Shown here: positions 12,311-24,300 of the stretch, in pieces
Layout of the letters: every line of letters starts with the position of its first letter
Numbering within the stretch: the stretch's first letter is position 1
Assembly: GCA_019188255.1 (NCBI GenBank)
Contig: JAETXT010000008.1
Location: forward strand, 1,798,001 to 1,862,000
From: Verticillium longisporum
Taxonomy: Eukaryota > Ascomycota > Sordariomycetes > Glomerellales > Plectosphaerellaceae
Direction of reading: 5' to 3'
Length of the DNA: 64,000 nucleotides
The notes under the pieces: model-generated
The model's database searches: none
The model's input: only the letters and a program-made list of their open reading frames with translations
Told to the model about the DNA's origin: nothing
Position numbers and translations under genes: made by a program

Positions 12311-13510
12311 AGAGGAGCAGGAGAAACGAGAAGGAAACGCGTACAAGAACACCAAATGAGCGAAATATTACCCATGTGTTTGCATCTGCATGGCCGGTCA
12401 CAAGAGGGACGGGACTGGACACCGTATGGAAGGAAATAGACGTGCCGTTGGATGCTGCAGAATACAGAGCAGGAGAGTAAAGGCAAGGAGGCAACTGTTT
12501 TCTGGAAAGGCTGTCTTGGCCTGGCACGTCTGTCTTTGCTGTGTGTTATATGCGGGCGTTTCACGGCGATGGCAAGGGAAGGGAAAGGGAGCAATCTTCG
12601 TGCACTTGACACATTCGTTCGCTTGCATGGGGTCTTGTCCGCCCAGCTTGTCGCCCTGTTCTTCTTTTCTAGTGGTTTGATTGAGGAGGCCGACATGATC
12701 TGCCTGTACGGCGAGATGCTGCAGCAGATCTTTTCAGGGCCGTGGAGAATTGAATCGCTTGAAATCATGTAGCGTTTGAAGTGGCGACCTCGAGTGTGAT
12801 CCGTGTCGACTGTACGTACTTGTGACCAGGTCGATCTGTGCGGCAACGACGAGATATCTTGAGACCCTGCGACAGACAACCTCTGTCCAGCTGGTAGCTG
12901 AACAAGCTGAGAGACTTCAATGAGGGAGCAGTGGGCAAGAGTCGGCTGGCATCACGTGATGTCTGGCTCGCGGCATCCGAAGAATAGAGCCAGACATCAA
13001 GCTGGAGAACGAGAGGGCGAGAGGGAGGAAGGCGACGGTGTCAATGTCTGAATGCGCGTCGCGATGAAAGTGGAGGTGAGGCATGACGGCAGGTTCACTC
13101 GCGTTGGGTAACAGTGGCTTCGGATACCCGGACGATCGACCGTGTGTTGGGCGGATGCATCGGCGTTGACCCCGCCTGTCATTCATATAATGACTTCTGC
13201 GCCGCTCAGGCTTGTGCAATTCAATTTACAAATGAGCCACCTGGGATGGAGTCTAGGGTTCAATGCATCCCTGATGTCCTCCTGCTGGTCTGTACCCAGT
13301 CTCGATCTTAGACGCTCGTCGCTGGTCTGAGATCTAGAACCCGTGGCTGATGCCATCTTCATACTATGATGGGGCTCCTCGTCTTGACCATGTGTTTTAG
13401 GAACAATTTGCTCGTCGATGTGATCACTTCAAGAATGCTGGCTTGGACATAATTCACGGCGAGTACCAAAAGAGTATGGTACACACAAAAAGGTGAAACA
13501 CTGAAAATCA
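12311..13510. other. Intergenic, 3' region of UGDH gene
   Basis: No supported coding region. The first few hundred bases probably hold the 3' UTR of the dehydrogenase gene. No domain-bearing frame or RNA gene was seen before the tRNA at 13511. Confidence 0.5.
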
Positions 13511-13581
13511 GGTCCAACCAGGAATCGAACCTGGGCTGGCGGAATCAGAATCCGCAGTCATAACCATTAGACCATTAGACC
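13511..13581 (-). tRNA. tRNA-Gln (anticodon CTG)
   Basis: The minus strand folds as a cloverleaf of 71 nt. The acceptor arm is GGTCTAA paired with TTGGACC (one G-T pair). The anticodon stem GCGGA/TCCGC encloses the loop TTCTGAT, giving anticodon CTG, which reads CAG (Gln). The T arm is CCAGG-TTCGATT-CCTGG. There is no intron. The 5' end contains a direct repeat of GGTCTAAT, so the mature 5' end could be mis-set by a few bases. An upstream GTCC would pair less well with the 3' acceptor strand. Confidence 0.9.
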
Positions 13582-13974
13582 AGGACAGATTACAGATTTC
13601 GTTTGCTGAGAACGCTGCTTCATGCAAGAGATCATATCGTTTTGCTTTGAGCCAACCAGCGCCACTCGTAAGAACGTGATCGTATCATGAGTGCCCCATT
13701 CAATGTCACCTATCCACGATCCAGTTGCATCGCTCTTCGATAGCGCTCGATGATCGCGATCAAAGTTAATCGACTTGCATCAACTAGCTATGAAACTTAG
13801 ACAACGCCGCGCGTAGTGTCGCCCCGCCATTCCAATTGCTTCTCTCAGCCCAAACACAGGCCCCCCTTGCTGCCGAGATACGCAAACACACCTGGCAGAA
13901 CAGCGGGGGCCTGCACAGCACTACATATCATGAGAACCTGCCAAGCACGGCCCTGGTGTCTCTGGACAGTCTGA
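13582..13974. other. Intergenic, nothing seen
   Basis: Sequence between the tRNA gene and the stop codon of the GH43 gene, both on the minus strand. It probably includes the GH43 3' UTR. No further feature was recognised. Confidence 0.5.
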
Positions 13975-15585
13975 TCACGCTGTCGTGAACGACCCAACCT
14001 TGACCGAACCCCCGAGTGCCTTGGTTGCGTAGTTGAAGATTCCGAACCGGTACCCCAGGAAGAATGCCCAGCCGTTCGTCATCTGATACGTTCCGCCCAG
14101 CGTCGTGAACGCCTTGCCGTCGAAGCTGTATAAGAAGTTCGCCGCTCTAGTACCCGCCGGCCTCGCGTCGAGCTCTGCCCGCAGCCATACCTTGCGCGCC
14201 CCAGCTGGCACCGGTGCTGTCGCCTCGACGCGTCCCGTCGAAATCGTCGTCCCGTTCCACTCGTCGATGATCATGCCGTGCACAGCAATCAGCGTGTACG
14301 CGTCGCCGGCGCGGTACACGCCGATAGAGGCGCTCTGGTCGCGGAACGCCGCGAGGCCAGCGCGGTCGCCGTCAGCGAGTGACGAAAAGTCAAGCTCGAG
14401 CGTGCCGACGGGGAACTCGCCGTGGATGCGGTGCGTCAGCGTGTTCTTCGCCGCGTAGAGGTCGGTCGTCACGCTGGCGGTGCTGAGCGTTAGGCCGTTG
14501 TTCACCTTGTACTTCTCGATGTCGGGGTTGTGGTTCCACTCCCAGGTCGGGCCAAGCGACGAGCCGGCGAACGTCTCGGTGAAGGTCCAATTGAAGAGAG
14601 GCTCAGCAGGCAAGGGCAAGGGGTATTCGGCTCCCCAGCCGCCGTTGGCACCCTTGACGAAGACGGGGAAGCCGTCGGCGCCCCAGGTGACGGGCGCGAG
14701 AACGGGAAGACGACCCGAAGGGTAGGCCCAGGTGAACGACATGAAGTACCAATCGCCCTTTGCCGTCTCGATGAGGCTGCCCTGGTGCGGCGAGTTGCCG
14801 CCGTTGAGGGGCGGCGTCACGCTGTCGACGAGTATCTTGGCCTCGTAGGGGCCCCATGGGCTCTCGGATTTCCAAATGTACGTCGTCGAGCCGGGCCGGT
14901 CGTTGAGGACGTAGTAAGTACCGTTGATCTTGTACATGCGGTTGCCCTCGATCGAATCAGCACCCACGTCGGCGGCTTTGAAGACTTCCTGCGAGCGAGC
15001 TTCGGAAAGGCCATCCGCAGAGAGCTGGGCGACGCGCACATTGCCAGAGCCGTACACGACGTACATCGTGTCGTCATCGTCAATCAGCAAGCCAAGGTCG
15101 TAATAGCATACGCCGTCGCCCAGACGCGCACTCGTGCTCCAGGGACCTTCGGGCGAGGGCGCCGTGAAAATCCACGTGTGCCAAAAGTTGACACAGCCTA
15201 TCCAGTACCAGAGGCCATTGCTTTCGCGGTAGCGCAGTGTCGAGGCCCACGTGCCGCCACGGTAGGCTCGACCGTTGTTGAGATTGTAGCCGTCGCCAAA
15301 GTTGAGGCGTGGGATCGAGTGGCCCACGGGTTCCCAGTTGACAAGGTCCTCGGAACGGAGGATAGGTGCTCCGGGGCTGAAATGGAAGTTGGACGCTGAG
15401 AAGTAGAATTTGCCGTCAGGGCCCGTGAAAATGTCGTTGTCGGGGTAGTCCTCGTAGAGCACTGGGTTGGTGAAGGAGTCCGAGGTTTCGTTTTGACCAC
15501 AACGCGCGACGTGAGCGGAACCCACAACAGCAGTCGCCGCAGAGAGCAACCCCAACAAGGGGAGAAGCTTGACGAAAACCATCAC
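13975..15585 (-). CDS. Secreted glycoside hydrolase family 43 (beta-xylosidase/arabinofuranosidase type)
   Basis: A single-exon gene of 536 residues with an N-terminal signal peptide (about 1-24). The five-bladed propeller catalytic domain (about 38-330) shows the GH43 acidic triad: D49 in DYPDNDIF (general base), D161 in CYYDLGLLIDDD (pKa modulator) and E211 in SIEGNRMYKING (general acid). Residues about 335-535 look like the C-terminal beta-sandwich (GH43 C2/concanavalin-like) found in beta-xylosidase-type members. Such enzymes release xylose or arabinose from xylan and arabinan side chains outside the cell. The two adjacent Met codons at the start leave the exact initiator uncertain by one residue. 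Exact substrate is not inferable. Long antisense frames opposite it are GC-driven shadows. Confidence 0.92.
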   Translation of the reverse strand: MMVFVKLLPLLGLLSAATAVVGSAHVARCGQNETSDSFTNPVLYEDYPDNDIFTGPDGKFYFSASNFHFSPGAPILRSEDLVNWEPVGHSIPRLNFGDGYNLNNGRAYRGGTWASTLRYRESNGLWYWIGCVNFWHTWIFTAPSPEGPWSTSARLGDGVCYYDLGLLIDDDDTMYVVYGSGNVRVAQLSADGLSEARSQEVFKAADVGADSIEGNRMYKINGTYYVLNDRPGSTTYIWKSESPWGPYEAKILVDSVTPPLNGGNSPHQGSLIETAKGDWYFMSFTWAYPSGRLPVLAPVTWGADGFPVFVKGANGGWGAEYPLPLPAEPLFNWTFTETFAGSSLGPTWEWNHNPDIEKYKVNNGLTLSTASVTTDLYAAKNTLTHRIHGEFPVGTLELDFSSLADGDRAGLAAFRDQSASIGVYRAGDAYTLIAVHGMIIDEWNGTTISTGRVEATAPVPAGARKVWLRAELDARPAGTRAANFLYSFDGKAFTTLGGTYQMTNGWAFFLGYRFGIFNYATKALGGSVKVGSFTTA

Positions 15586-16565
15586 GATGATTTGGAGTTC
15601 CTGAATGACTACCTCTGTCGGTCATTGCCTTACAGAGGCGATGTCGACCTCTTTTAAGCAACTTCAAATGTCGGGAGACCAAGCAGTTCGCGGCGGCGGA
15701 CAAATTGCCAGCATCGGACTAATTGCGCTGGCTCCGTGGCAGATCATAATATGGTATGCGTTAGCGGGCAGGAGACGTCTGCTCCATGGAGAAACACCCG
15801 CATGGATCACGGTACGTGATCATCCGTGATGCGGAGACTGTCGTATTCATCACCCTGGACCCCAGATGCGCACCAACCGAGACCACCTCATCCCGGAGAC
15901 TACCGTTGCAAAGATGAGCTTAAAGAATAGAGCTCCGACAGTGACTTGATTGAGACTGTTTGACGTTTGAGAGGCTTCTTAACTCCGGGAAGGAACAGCC
16001 AACAGCCACCCAGTGGCCGGCATGTCGGCCGATTTGATTAATCTTCGCAAACTCAAAATGGGCACCAGCTCGCCGACAGCGTAGAATGACCGGAATACGA
16101 ACATTGATGTTACCCACGTCGATCAACGTAGGTTATTTTGGCTCATTCAATCGAGGCTTACAATGGCAAGTGTGGCGTGCAAGCCATTAGAAAACGCTCA
16201 TATCCACGAAGGCAGAGTCCCGTTGTCCTTCCAAAGTAGAATTCACGTTGATATCACGAAGAATCCAGACTTTCAGCCAACTCAAGCGGCAATGTAGCAT
16301 TCTGAGCTACCTAGAAAAGCAAAAGAACGCCCTGTTTCCCCTCCCTGTTCGTGATTGACTTATCCGTCGACGTAGGAGACCTGTGTAACGAGGTTAGTTG
16401 TTGCAACATTGGTAGCGGAACTGAATGAACTTACAAAACCCAAGTACTCATCGAGGCGCATTCATCGAACTCCGTGGCGGAAGTCACATGTGAAGGTTTT
16501 TCGGTGAAGCTCAAGCTCCATATCGGCGGTAACAACAACACTGGGAGGAATCCAATGAAGGGTTT
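15586..16565. other. Intergenic, nothing seen
   Basis: Upstream region of the GH43 gene (reading leftward from 15585) and 3' region of the gene ending at 16566. No supported frame, RNA gene or repeat was recognised. Confidence 0.5.
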
Positions 16566-17225
16566 CTACTGAGTTTCCTCCTCGCCGGGAGCTGGAGCAG
16601 AATCCTCCACGTTGGAAGTCGGAGCAACTTCCTTGGGAGCGCAAAAGGCGACCTTCCGCAGTGTGATAAGCATTTTGCCCGAACGACGAAGGTGGTAGAT
16701 CGCATGGTCAACGTCCTGGCTGGCATCGAGGTCACACTCCCGCAGACGCCGCTCAATCCAGGGACCGAAGAAAGCACGGTTGGCCTCAAGACAGTCGGCC
16801 AGCTCGTTGCAGCGCTCGAGCTCGCTGTGCTCAAAGTGCATCGTGGCGTAGTGCTGAACGATGCGGCGGGGATTGGAGAGGGGAGCCCGGCACTTGTCCC
16901 GAGGGTGTCGCTGGTTCTTCGAGAGCGAGGTGAACTTGCTGGAGACGCAAAGTCGGCACTTCCAGTGAGCCTTTGTGGACATGGTCTGCCGGACGGGAGG
17001 GGCGGGAGGAACGGGGGCTGCAGGAGGGGCGGGAGCTGTAGGAGGATAATTGTTCCAGGTTCCGGCACAGACTGGCATAAGACCGGGAGGACCGGGAGGA
17101 ACGGGAGGAGGGTAGTAGTAGTTGTGGTTGTAGTTGTGATTGTTGGGCCTTTGATCGTTGTGGTTTTCATCTTCGCTCCCCCAAGGCAGGAAGTAGTTGT
17201 TATGATTGTTGTTATAAGGATCCAT
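16566..17225 (-). CDS. Hypothetical Pro/Asn-rich protein with Cys/His cluster
   Basis: The frame gives 219 residues from the ATG at 17225. It starts with an Asn/His/Tyr-rich stretch (about 5-38), then a proline-rich region (about 39-80), then a conserved-looking segment with C90, C93 (HWKCRLC), C112 and H125/H130 (VQHYATMH), which resembles a degenerate C2H2-type zinc finger. The remainder (about 130-195) is charged and probably helical, and the end is acidic. The open frame continues upstream to 17417 with an acceptor-like TCATCATCAG just before, so a 5' exon is possible. I do not recognise the family. A nucleic-acid-binding or RNA-related role is only a guess from the Cys/His spacing. Confidence 0.5.
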   Translation of the reverse strand: MDPYNNNHNNYFLPWGSEDENHNDQRPNNHNYNHNYYYPPPVPPGPPGLMPVCAGTWNNYPPTAPAPPAAPVPPAPPVRQTMSTKAHWKCRLCVSSKFTSLSKNQRHPRDKCRAPLSNPRRIVQHYATMHFEHSELERCNELADCLEANRAFFGPWIERRLRECDLDASQDVDHAIYHLRRSGKMLITLRKVAFCAPKEVAPTSNVEDSAPAPGEEETQ

Positions 17226-19232
17226 TGTGTCGTATTCTCCGTTCAGCACGTGTTTCGTGGTCTCGTCTGATGATGAAAGATTAGCTTTCAAGACTTTGCA
17301 TAATCTCGAAGAAAGTATGAAGTTCTCATTGCCATTCAAACCAGATAGCCGGAGGGAATATTCAATGGTGTAGCGCGAGCGAGGACCGGACGGCCCTGTC
17401 AAAACACAGCAGAACACACCGGAAAGTGCCGGACAAGGGAGTCACCAGATGAAAATGAAGGATCAAGAGTGAAAAGAGATAGCTTACGATCAAAGTGAAT
17501 TCAAGTCCCGATGAATGGTTGGGAGTTCGAATCGATGGGCTGTTTGTGAAATTCAAGGTCGTGTCGTGAAGCTGTCGAGGACGAGGCGTGGTTGGGGGCA
17601 CTCCAATAAATCATTTCCGACCTCAAACACTCAGAAGCAAATCAATAAATATTCCAGGTGCAGTTCAGTGAATTGCATATCCCATTGAAGCTATGTACGC
17701 TCACCAGTAGCTCGTGGTCTAGATTTATTGGCTGGCGGTCTCCGCTGTAGATTTGCGGGCACATCATCAATCTATCGTGGGGTGCGAACTTGAATAGAGT
17801 ATACGCGGCGGCATAACGTTCAACTCACTGAGGAGGCAAGGCATTTCAGATGGCTGTGTCGAACTGAACGGATGTTGGTGCACGGTGGTTTGAAGCTCTG
17901 GTATCATAAAGTCGGACCGTCTGTCTAGTACAAAGCTTGATACAAGAGCGCTGCCAGTGTCTAGGTAGTCTATCTGTAACGTTGGTTGAGCTGTTTTGCC
18001 CGACCATACTTGGTTTCTTTCAGTCAGGAAACGCGGAAGTAGGAAGCAGCAGTAATAGTAGATGTTATCAACACCAGGATTGCAGCATCTTAAGTCCGCT
18101 GTAAAAAAGCTTCCCAGCAGAAGTATTGCCCATGGATCTGATTGTATACCCATCATGCTGTGGTTCGACGCCTCCTTAGCTCTATATGATAGCACTTTGT
18201 TGGATTTTGAATATGAAAATGGTTTGTCTGGTGTTCATCAAAGATCTCAATAACTATGATGACAAGAAAGAGTCCTTTAGCGCCTGCATGTGTTGCTCAG
18301 GCAGACAAGCGGGCAAAGAGAGACAGCCATATATTTAACCCATAAGTACGAGCTTGATTTTCCCACCTAGCAACTCTGAATCATCAGCACCAGAACATTA
18401 GTTCTGCAAGTGCAAGGGCCTTGAACACTTCACCTCAATGCAAAGTAGGTCATATCTTCAAGTATGCTTTGAGCCGGGTTCCAGACATCCCACGGAGAGG
18501 AAGCGGCGCTGGAATGAGACATTTTGCTGCCACCGACTTCACTGTCACCAACTCGAACACTTTCATTGCCCATGCATGTCACGCTTGACCAGTGCGGAAA
18601 TCGACGAAAGGGAAATCTCGCGCTACAGACAAATCCGGCAAACACATCGCCTTTTAACCTCTGCTGGGTAGCATTGCTGTCCTATAGCATGAGGTCTGGT
18701 CGTTGTCGATTCAAGATCGTCGCTGTCAGGTTGGCTTTGTATCATGGCGGCGACGGCTCAGGCCGAACTAATGAGCCGGTGATTCCGAGTGTCTGAGACC
18801 AGGGGGAGAGGAGAAAAGGTACAACCGCTGGCTTGGGACTGAGCTAATCTCAATACTAAGGTTTGGCGCCCCCACTTTGCAGCTGAACAGGGGAACAATG
18901 CTATAGACCGCCGGCGCCACCATGCCAATGGGTAATCTCAGCGCTCCGCTTGTCAGCCCTGAATGACAACCAGCGGTTTTTGAGCTTCCTGGGCAGTGCT
19001 ATCTCGGCGAAGCTTGCAAACAAGGGACCCCGAGAGGCTTCACTAAGGCCGCATCATATGGCAGCGGACAAGATTGTAGGATTCGCTAAGCTTCTAATAG
19101 CAGGTTTGCTGTGACTGGGCCCATCCTCCGCGGGAAAGCTGCCTGTTGCGGCGTGTCCATTGCCCTCCACAGGAACGCTTGGTCACTGATCCACATTTTC
19201 GCAAGCCCGATAAAGTACATGTAGGTTGCTTC
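17226..19232. other. Intergenic, no supported gene
   Basis: Two kilobases with only short frames lacking domain features on either strand. No tRNA, repeat family or obvious transposon remnant was recognised. Confidence 0.45.
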
Positions 19233-20042
19233 TTAGAGGGGAAAGTTGACAGCTGCCAGAACGAGACCTACCGCTAGTGTCTCGCCTAACCACTGGACCA
19301 TTCTGAGACTAGCGCCGGCCGAAACTTCAACGTGCTCCGTGGATCCTTGGTCGGTGGCTTTCGAGCCAGAAGCTTCCGTGTTGCTGGTGCCGCCGACACG
19401 ATCACCCTCTGACCCCTCGCTGCTTGGATTGGGCAGAGTTTCGATATGCTCGGTTGAGTTGCTGTCAGGTCCAAATTCGGGCTGAGGAGGTATCGGAACC
19501 ACTGGTTTGACCCTGCCGCCACCATCGGAATGATCGCCAGGATGATCAGCAGAGTGGTCAGAGCCAGGGCTCGGAGGCACGTTCGTCGAATCCGGCACTT
19601 TCTTGTCTGTGGCATGTGACACAGCCGTAGGGGTCGGTTCCAGAAGTGTCAGCGTGTATGTGACTGGTGAAGAACCACACGTGTCACAGACAGTCGCGGT
19701 CTTGACGAAACCAGGGGGACAGATGTCTTTCGAATCAGGAAGTTGGCAGGGCGAGTAGCTTGTGCCGTCACAGTCGTATGTCACGGTGTACGTGTGGGGA
19801 TGCAGACCACTGGGAGAGCCCGGCTCTGGACCAGGACCCAGAGTAGGGAGCACAGTGGTGTAAGTCACCGAGCAAGCAGACTTGCTGTCATCCTGAGCAG
19901 CCCATGTTTGCGTTGGACGTAGACTTGTTAAGGTGACCGGGGGGGCCAGAACCGCAGTTCCCGCACAGCGCTTGTCGATGGGGCCCTCGGGGCTGGCGGC
20001 CGAGGAGAGCACAGGGAGAAGAAACAACATTTGAACAAACAT
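19233..20042 (-). CDS. Small secreted, Ser/Pro-rich GPI-type surface protein
   Basis: Starting at the ATG at 20042 gives 269 residues beginning with a typical signal peptide (MFVQMLFLLPVLSSAAS). A further-upstream ATG in the same frame would bury that signal, so the inner start is preferred. A Lys-Arg at about 24-25 (IDKRC) could be a Kex2 processing site. The middle (about 55-150) has six or more Cys and Thr-rich strands. Then comes a Ser/Pro/Asp/His-rich low-complexity stalk (about 150-245) and a hydrophobic C-terminus after Ser/Ala/Gly residues, as for GPI attachment. No enzyme motif is visible. It is likely a cell-wall or surface protein. The gene is divergent from the adhesin-like gene at 21343, with 1.3 kb between them. 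Confidence 0.65.
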   Translation of the reverse strand: MFVQMLFLLPVLSSAASPEGPIDKRCAGTAVLAPPVTLTSLRPTQTWAAQDDSKSACSVTYTTVLPTLGPGPEPGSPSGLHPHTYTVTYDCDGTSYSPCQLPDSKDICPPGFVKTATVCDTCGSSPVTYTLTLLEPTPTAVSHATDKKVPDSTNVPPSPGSDHSADHPGDHSDGGGRVKPVVPIPPQPEFGPDSNSTEHIETLPNPSSEGSEGDRVGGTSNTEASGSKATDQGSTEHVEVSAGASLRMVQWLGETLAVGLVLAAVNFPL

Positions 20043-21342
20043 TGTGTGAAAAGACGAGATCAAACGAATGTGGAAGTAATGTCGAATTTCGGGCCGGGTG
20101 AAGGAACTAGTCGATGTGGCCACTGTTGTGTAAATGTTACCAGTTGGGAGGCCGCAAGCCGCCTCTAAATACGTCCAAGACTGGTGCGCAACCTGTATTG
20201 GTGATTGCAGGTTTTGAGCCTTTCCCAGAAACTACCTTCCGCATTCTGGAGCAATTGTACTGAAAGCAGAATACGTCCAGATGCATCTCGTTGATATGCT
20301 CAAGTTGACCCTTCATTCCCTTAGTTTGGCTGGCCATGAGACCGTTTCCTGTCAGCTCCGCCTGACTCGACGGGTGCTATCACCAAAACTCCAGCTCTTC
20401 GGCCACGAACTTACACCCTAATTGTCTCGGCAGCGGTAGAGTGATCCGAGGCGTCACACTAAGTAATTGAAAATGTCAGCTTTGTGACTCAGTCTGAGGC
20501 CACTCCGTCTGACACGTCTGTTCAAAAGAAGGCCCGCCGCGCTGGCTCATGGAGTTTTGGTTCACGACTTGGCAATGTTTCCCCTCATCAGCTCATTCCG
20601 CAAGTCGATTTTTAGACGAGCTTCACTGCATTCCGGAAATGATATCTCAGCCCCGAAGGTATGGCTCGTTAATATAACTGCAAGCATCAAATCAGGCCAT
20701 CTGGACAAGCGAGGAGATAAACCTTAGTTGAGACAGTCATCTCTTTCATCACATGTGACGGGGAGAAACCCTCGTCTCAGAGATCAATTCCAACGCGGGT
20801 TCGTGCTTAGCAGAGCAGCCGTCGTGGCGTCAATTGCTTGAAGCTTTCGCGTCTTCCAGGCTTCATCCATGTCTGACCAGGCTGTCTGCATGCCATTGCG
20901 TTCGTTCTGCACATGTATGTCTCCTGAGTCTCGGCCCAGGACCTAGGTGGCTTGGTCAGCTTTCAGACACCGTGACACACGAGCGCGTCTCGACTAGTGG
21001 CAAGCTATGCGCAGCGAGGACATCTCCTGTGACCAAGGGTTGACCGGAAAGGGGCAAAGTCAAGCTGTCAATGAACGAATGCGTCTGTTGTTCCCACCGT
21101 CAAGGGGTGGAGTCAAGGTAGACTAGAGATTCCATCCGAGGAACTCGAGGGAGGCTCCAAGAGACCATGAGTGATCCCATCCTCAGATCACAATCAACAG
21201 AGACTACACATATAAACTGCCCTATGCACTTCACTGCTCTGAAAATTTAGATCGGCAGCCATCAAGTCACTCGCTTCATTCTTCTTCTTTTTTCATCAAG
21301 GTCCCATCTGTTGCCGTTCGTTTGGGAAAGCAACTCGAAACC
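20043..21342. other. Divergent intergenic region between two surface-protein genes
   Basis: This space lies between the start of the small surface protein (minus strand) and the start of the adhesin-like gene (plus strand), so it should hold both promoters. A TATA box is visible at 21211 on the adhesin side, followed by a C/T-rich leader. No gene is supported inside. Confidence 0.5.
21211..21216 (+). promoter_or_regulatory. Candidate TATA box of the adhesin-like gene
   Basis: TATAAA within CACATATAAACTG, 127 bp upstream of the ATG at 21343. A pyrimidine-rich leader follows (CTTCATTCTTCTTC near 21275), which is a common arrangement in strongly expressed fungal genes. It is a sequence match only. 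Confidence 0.4.
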
Positions 21343-24300
21343 ATGCTCAACTCACTCACGCTTACAGTGCTGAGTGGACTGTCGCTGCTTCCACATCCAG
21401 GAGCAGCGCGTCCTGAACCACAAAATGCAGTTTGCCCTCATGCCGAAACCACTCTGCAGCCTGTGGTCTGTGTCGAGAAAATTCCGATTTACGTCAGCAC
21501 ACTTGTGTGTTCGAACACAGTGTTGACCATCGCCGGGACTACCATAAGTGTTTCCAATGCACCAACTCTTCTTGTTACCGAATTCCTGGCTACCACGACC
21601 GCACGTTCCACTTCAACCTTGTGAGTAAATTCCATTAAGTGTCCTCCACCATCGTAAGTTATTAACCATTTTGTTTGCCAGAAACCCTGATTCCGCTTTC
21701 ATCGGACCCTTCACCACTGTGACGGGTGGGACATGGACGGGCACCACTGCTACGACCTTGACCGTCCCCCCCGCTGGCTCTGACACAACAGGAACAGTTG
21801 TGATCCTAGAGCCTACTAAACCGGGCCCTGGGTTTACCGGTCCCTTTACCACCGTCGCAGGAGGCATATGGACTGGCACAGCTGCCACAAGCGTGACTCT
21901 TGCCCCACAGCCTGGCGATCCCACTGGCACAGTGATTATCCTCGACCCTTCTTCTGATTCCGGCTTCAATGGACCATTCACCACTATAACCGGTGGTACA
22001 TGGACTGGCACAGTATCTACTACTATAACCAGACCGCCAGGTGCTGGGGACTCCACCGGCACCATTATTGTTCTCAACCCAACTGTGACCGACGCAGTCA
22101 CCTTTTCTGGGCCGTTCACTACAGTCACCGGCGGAAGCTGGACTGGTACAGTGACCACAGCCTTCACACTGCCGCCTGGGCCAGGGGATACTACGGGCAC
22201 TGTCGTGATCCTTGATCCAGAAGTCACTGATGCTACTACCTTTACTGGCCCATTCACAACGGAAAATGGAGGTAGCTGGACTGGTACTGCTGCCACGACT
22301 GTCACCGTTCCTCCTGGCCCAGGTGATACTACTGGAACCGTGATTGTCCTTGAGCCTGAGATCACAGGAGCGACCACTTTCACAGGTCCTTTTACAACAG
22401 TAACGGGAGGTAGCTGGACTGGCACTAGTGCAACGACTGTTACTCTGCCTCCTGGCCCTGGCGACGTCACTGGGACAGTCATTGTGCTGAACCCCACTGC
22501 AACAGAGGCTCCAGTCTTTACGGGGCCCTTCACTACAATTGACGGCGGAAGCTGGACTGGGACCGTGCCTACTACCACCACCCTGGCTCCCGACGAAGGC
22601 GATCCCACTGGCACAGTCATTGTCTTGAGTCCTACGCCGACGGGCCCAAGCACTTTCACTGGGCCATTCACAACTGTTGACGGCGGAAGCTGGACTGGAA
22701 CAGTACCTACTACAATCACGCTGGCCCCTGACGAAGGCGATCCCACTGGCACGGTTATTATCTTGAATCCTGCGACGGATATTACAACGACTTTCACCGG
22801 GCCATTCACAACTGTTGAGGGTGGTAGCTGGACAGGTATGGTTCCTACATCAATTACCCTTCCACCTGGACCAGGCGACGCCACTGGCACTATCATTGTG
22901 CTTGGTCCTTCCGATACGGCTGAAACTACCTTCACCGGCCCCTTCACCACAGTCACGGGAGGCTCTTGGACAGGAACAGTCCCTACAGCCTTTACGAGGG
23001 ATCCGGCTTCTGGTGACCTGACGGGTACTGTGATCGTCTTTGTTCCCTCCGAGTCAACAACTACGTTTACCGGACCTTTCACTACACTTGATGGAGGCTC
23101 GTGGACTGGCACCGGTCCTTCAACCCTGACCCTTGCTCCTACCGGAACGGGCACTATTGGCACTCAGATCATTTTCACGCCCGTTGGACCGAGCGACGAG
23201 CCATCGTCCGCAAGCCAGACCAACGGTGCCTCAGCTGCTTCTAGCCTGCAACCCGTCACGTTGGGTACTCAGGAACCCTCAGGGGCTCAGACGTCTGCCG
23301 CTTCAAGTGGGGGAGCTGCTTCGTCTGGAGCTGCTTCGTCTGGGGCTGCTTCGAGCGCAGGATCCGCCTCTTCTGCAGCAGCGTCGAGCGCCGCGCCTGC
23401 GTCCTCCGAGCCAGCCTCATCGGCCGCCGGATCAAGTGCGACTGCGGCTTCTTCTGCACCGGCTTCTTCTGAGCTGGTTTCCTCTGCACCAGCTTCCTCT
23501 GCACCAGGGTCGTCAGCAGCAGCTTCGAGCGCAGAGCCTGTCTCCTCTGCGCCTGCCGAGTCATCACTTACTCCATCTACCACTGTCGAGTCTTCCGTGT
23601 CTTCCACTATCTCTGAGTGTGTTGTAACTCAAACTACTGTAACCGAGACTTGCAGTGTTGGTCTGCCCGGAAGCTGTGCCGACATACCCAACACCAGTGG
23701 ACTTGCTCTGATTCCCGTTCTGGCCTCTTGCACAGTTACTCTTGGACCCTTCGCGGCTGGCAACATTCTGACATGCTTGACAACCAACATAAATATCTTC
23801 ACCGCCGGTACTGACATCGCGGAGTGTGTTTTGACCGCACTTGAGGCTCGCTGCATCACGACGCTTCCATCCGCGTGTGCATCTTTATCGTCCAGCAACG
23901 GCTTGGCGCTTATCGGGAACATCGCCGGTTGCACCATCGCTCTTGGGCCTTTCGCCCTGGGTAGCGCCGCTAGCTGTCTCTCGACCGGCTCCATTACTTC
24001 TTCTAGCACCGGTGTAGGCGTTGTTGAATGTCTTGAAATTGCCTTTGGCATAAGATCTGGCGTCGTCACAATCACCGACCCTGCCCTCTGCCCTACGGCA
24101 ACGCCGACACCCGTCACGCCTGTCTGCGCCGAGGTGCCCGCGCCGTGCCAGAATCTTGGAGACGTGGACGGACTCGCCCTTGTCGCCGCCATCCCTCTTT
24201 GCACGGCGGCCCTTGGCGTCTTTGCCGTCGGCAATGTCGCCACTTGTCTTGGTACTGATCTGATAAGCCAGAACAGCCTCGGCACGACGGTCGTGGAGTG

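Noticed and set aside
11507..12355. 282-codon antisense frame over UDP-glucose dehydrogenase
   Set aside because: Shadow of a strongly conserved, GC-biased coding exon; no domain and no start context.
14530..15399. 289-codon plus-strand frame opposite the GH43 gene
   Set aside because: Antisense shadow in GC-rich coding DNA; the minus strand carries all GH43 catalytic residues and a signal peptide.
17767..18195. 142-codon minus-strand frame
   Set aside because: No domain, no signal peptide, no splice partners; probably chance.
21613..23163. 516-codon open frame on the minus strand opposite the adhesin repeats
   Set aside because: It mirrors the 11 tandem repeats; being open follows from the repeat's codon pattern. 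The plus strand has the signal peptide, intron and Cys modules.
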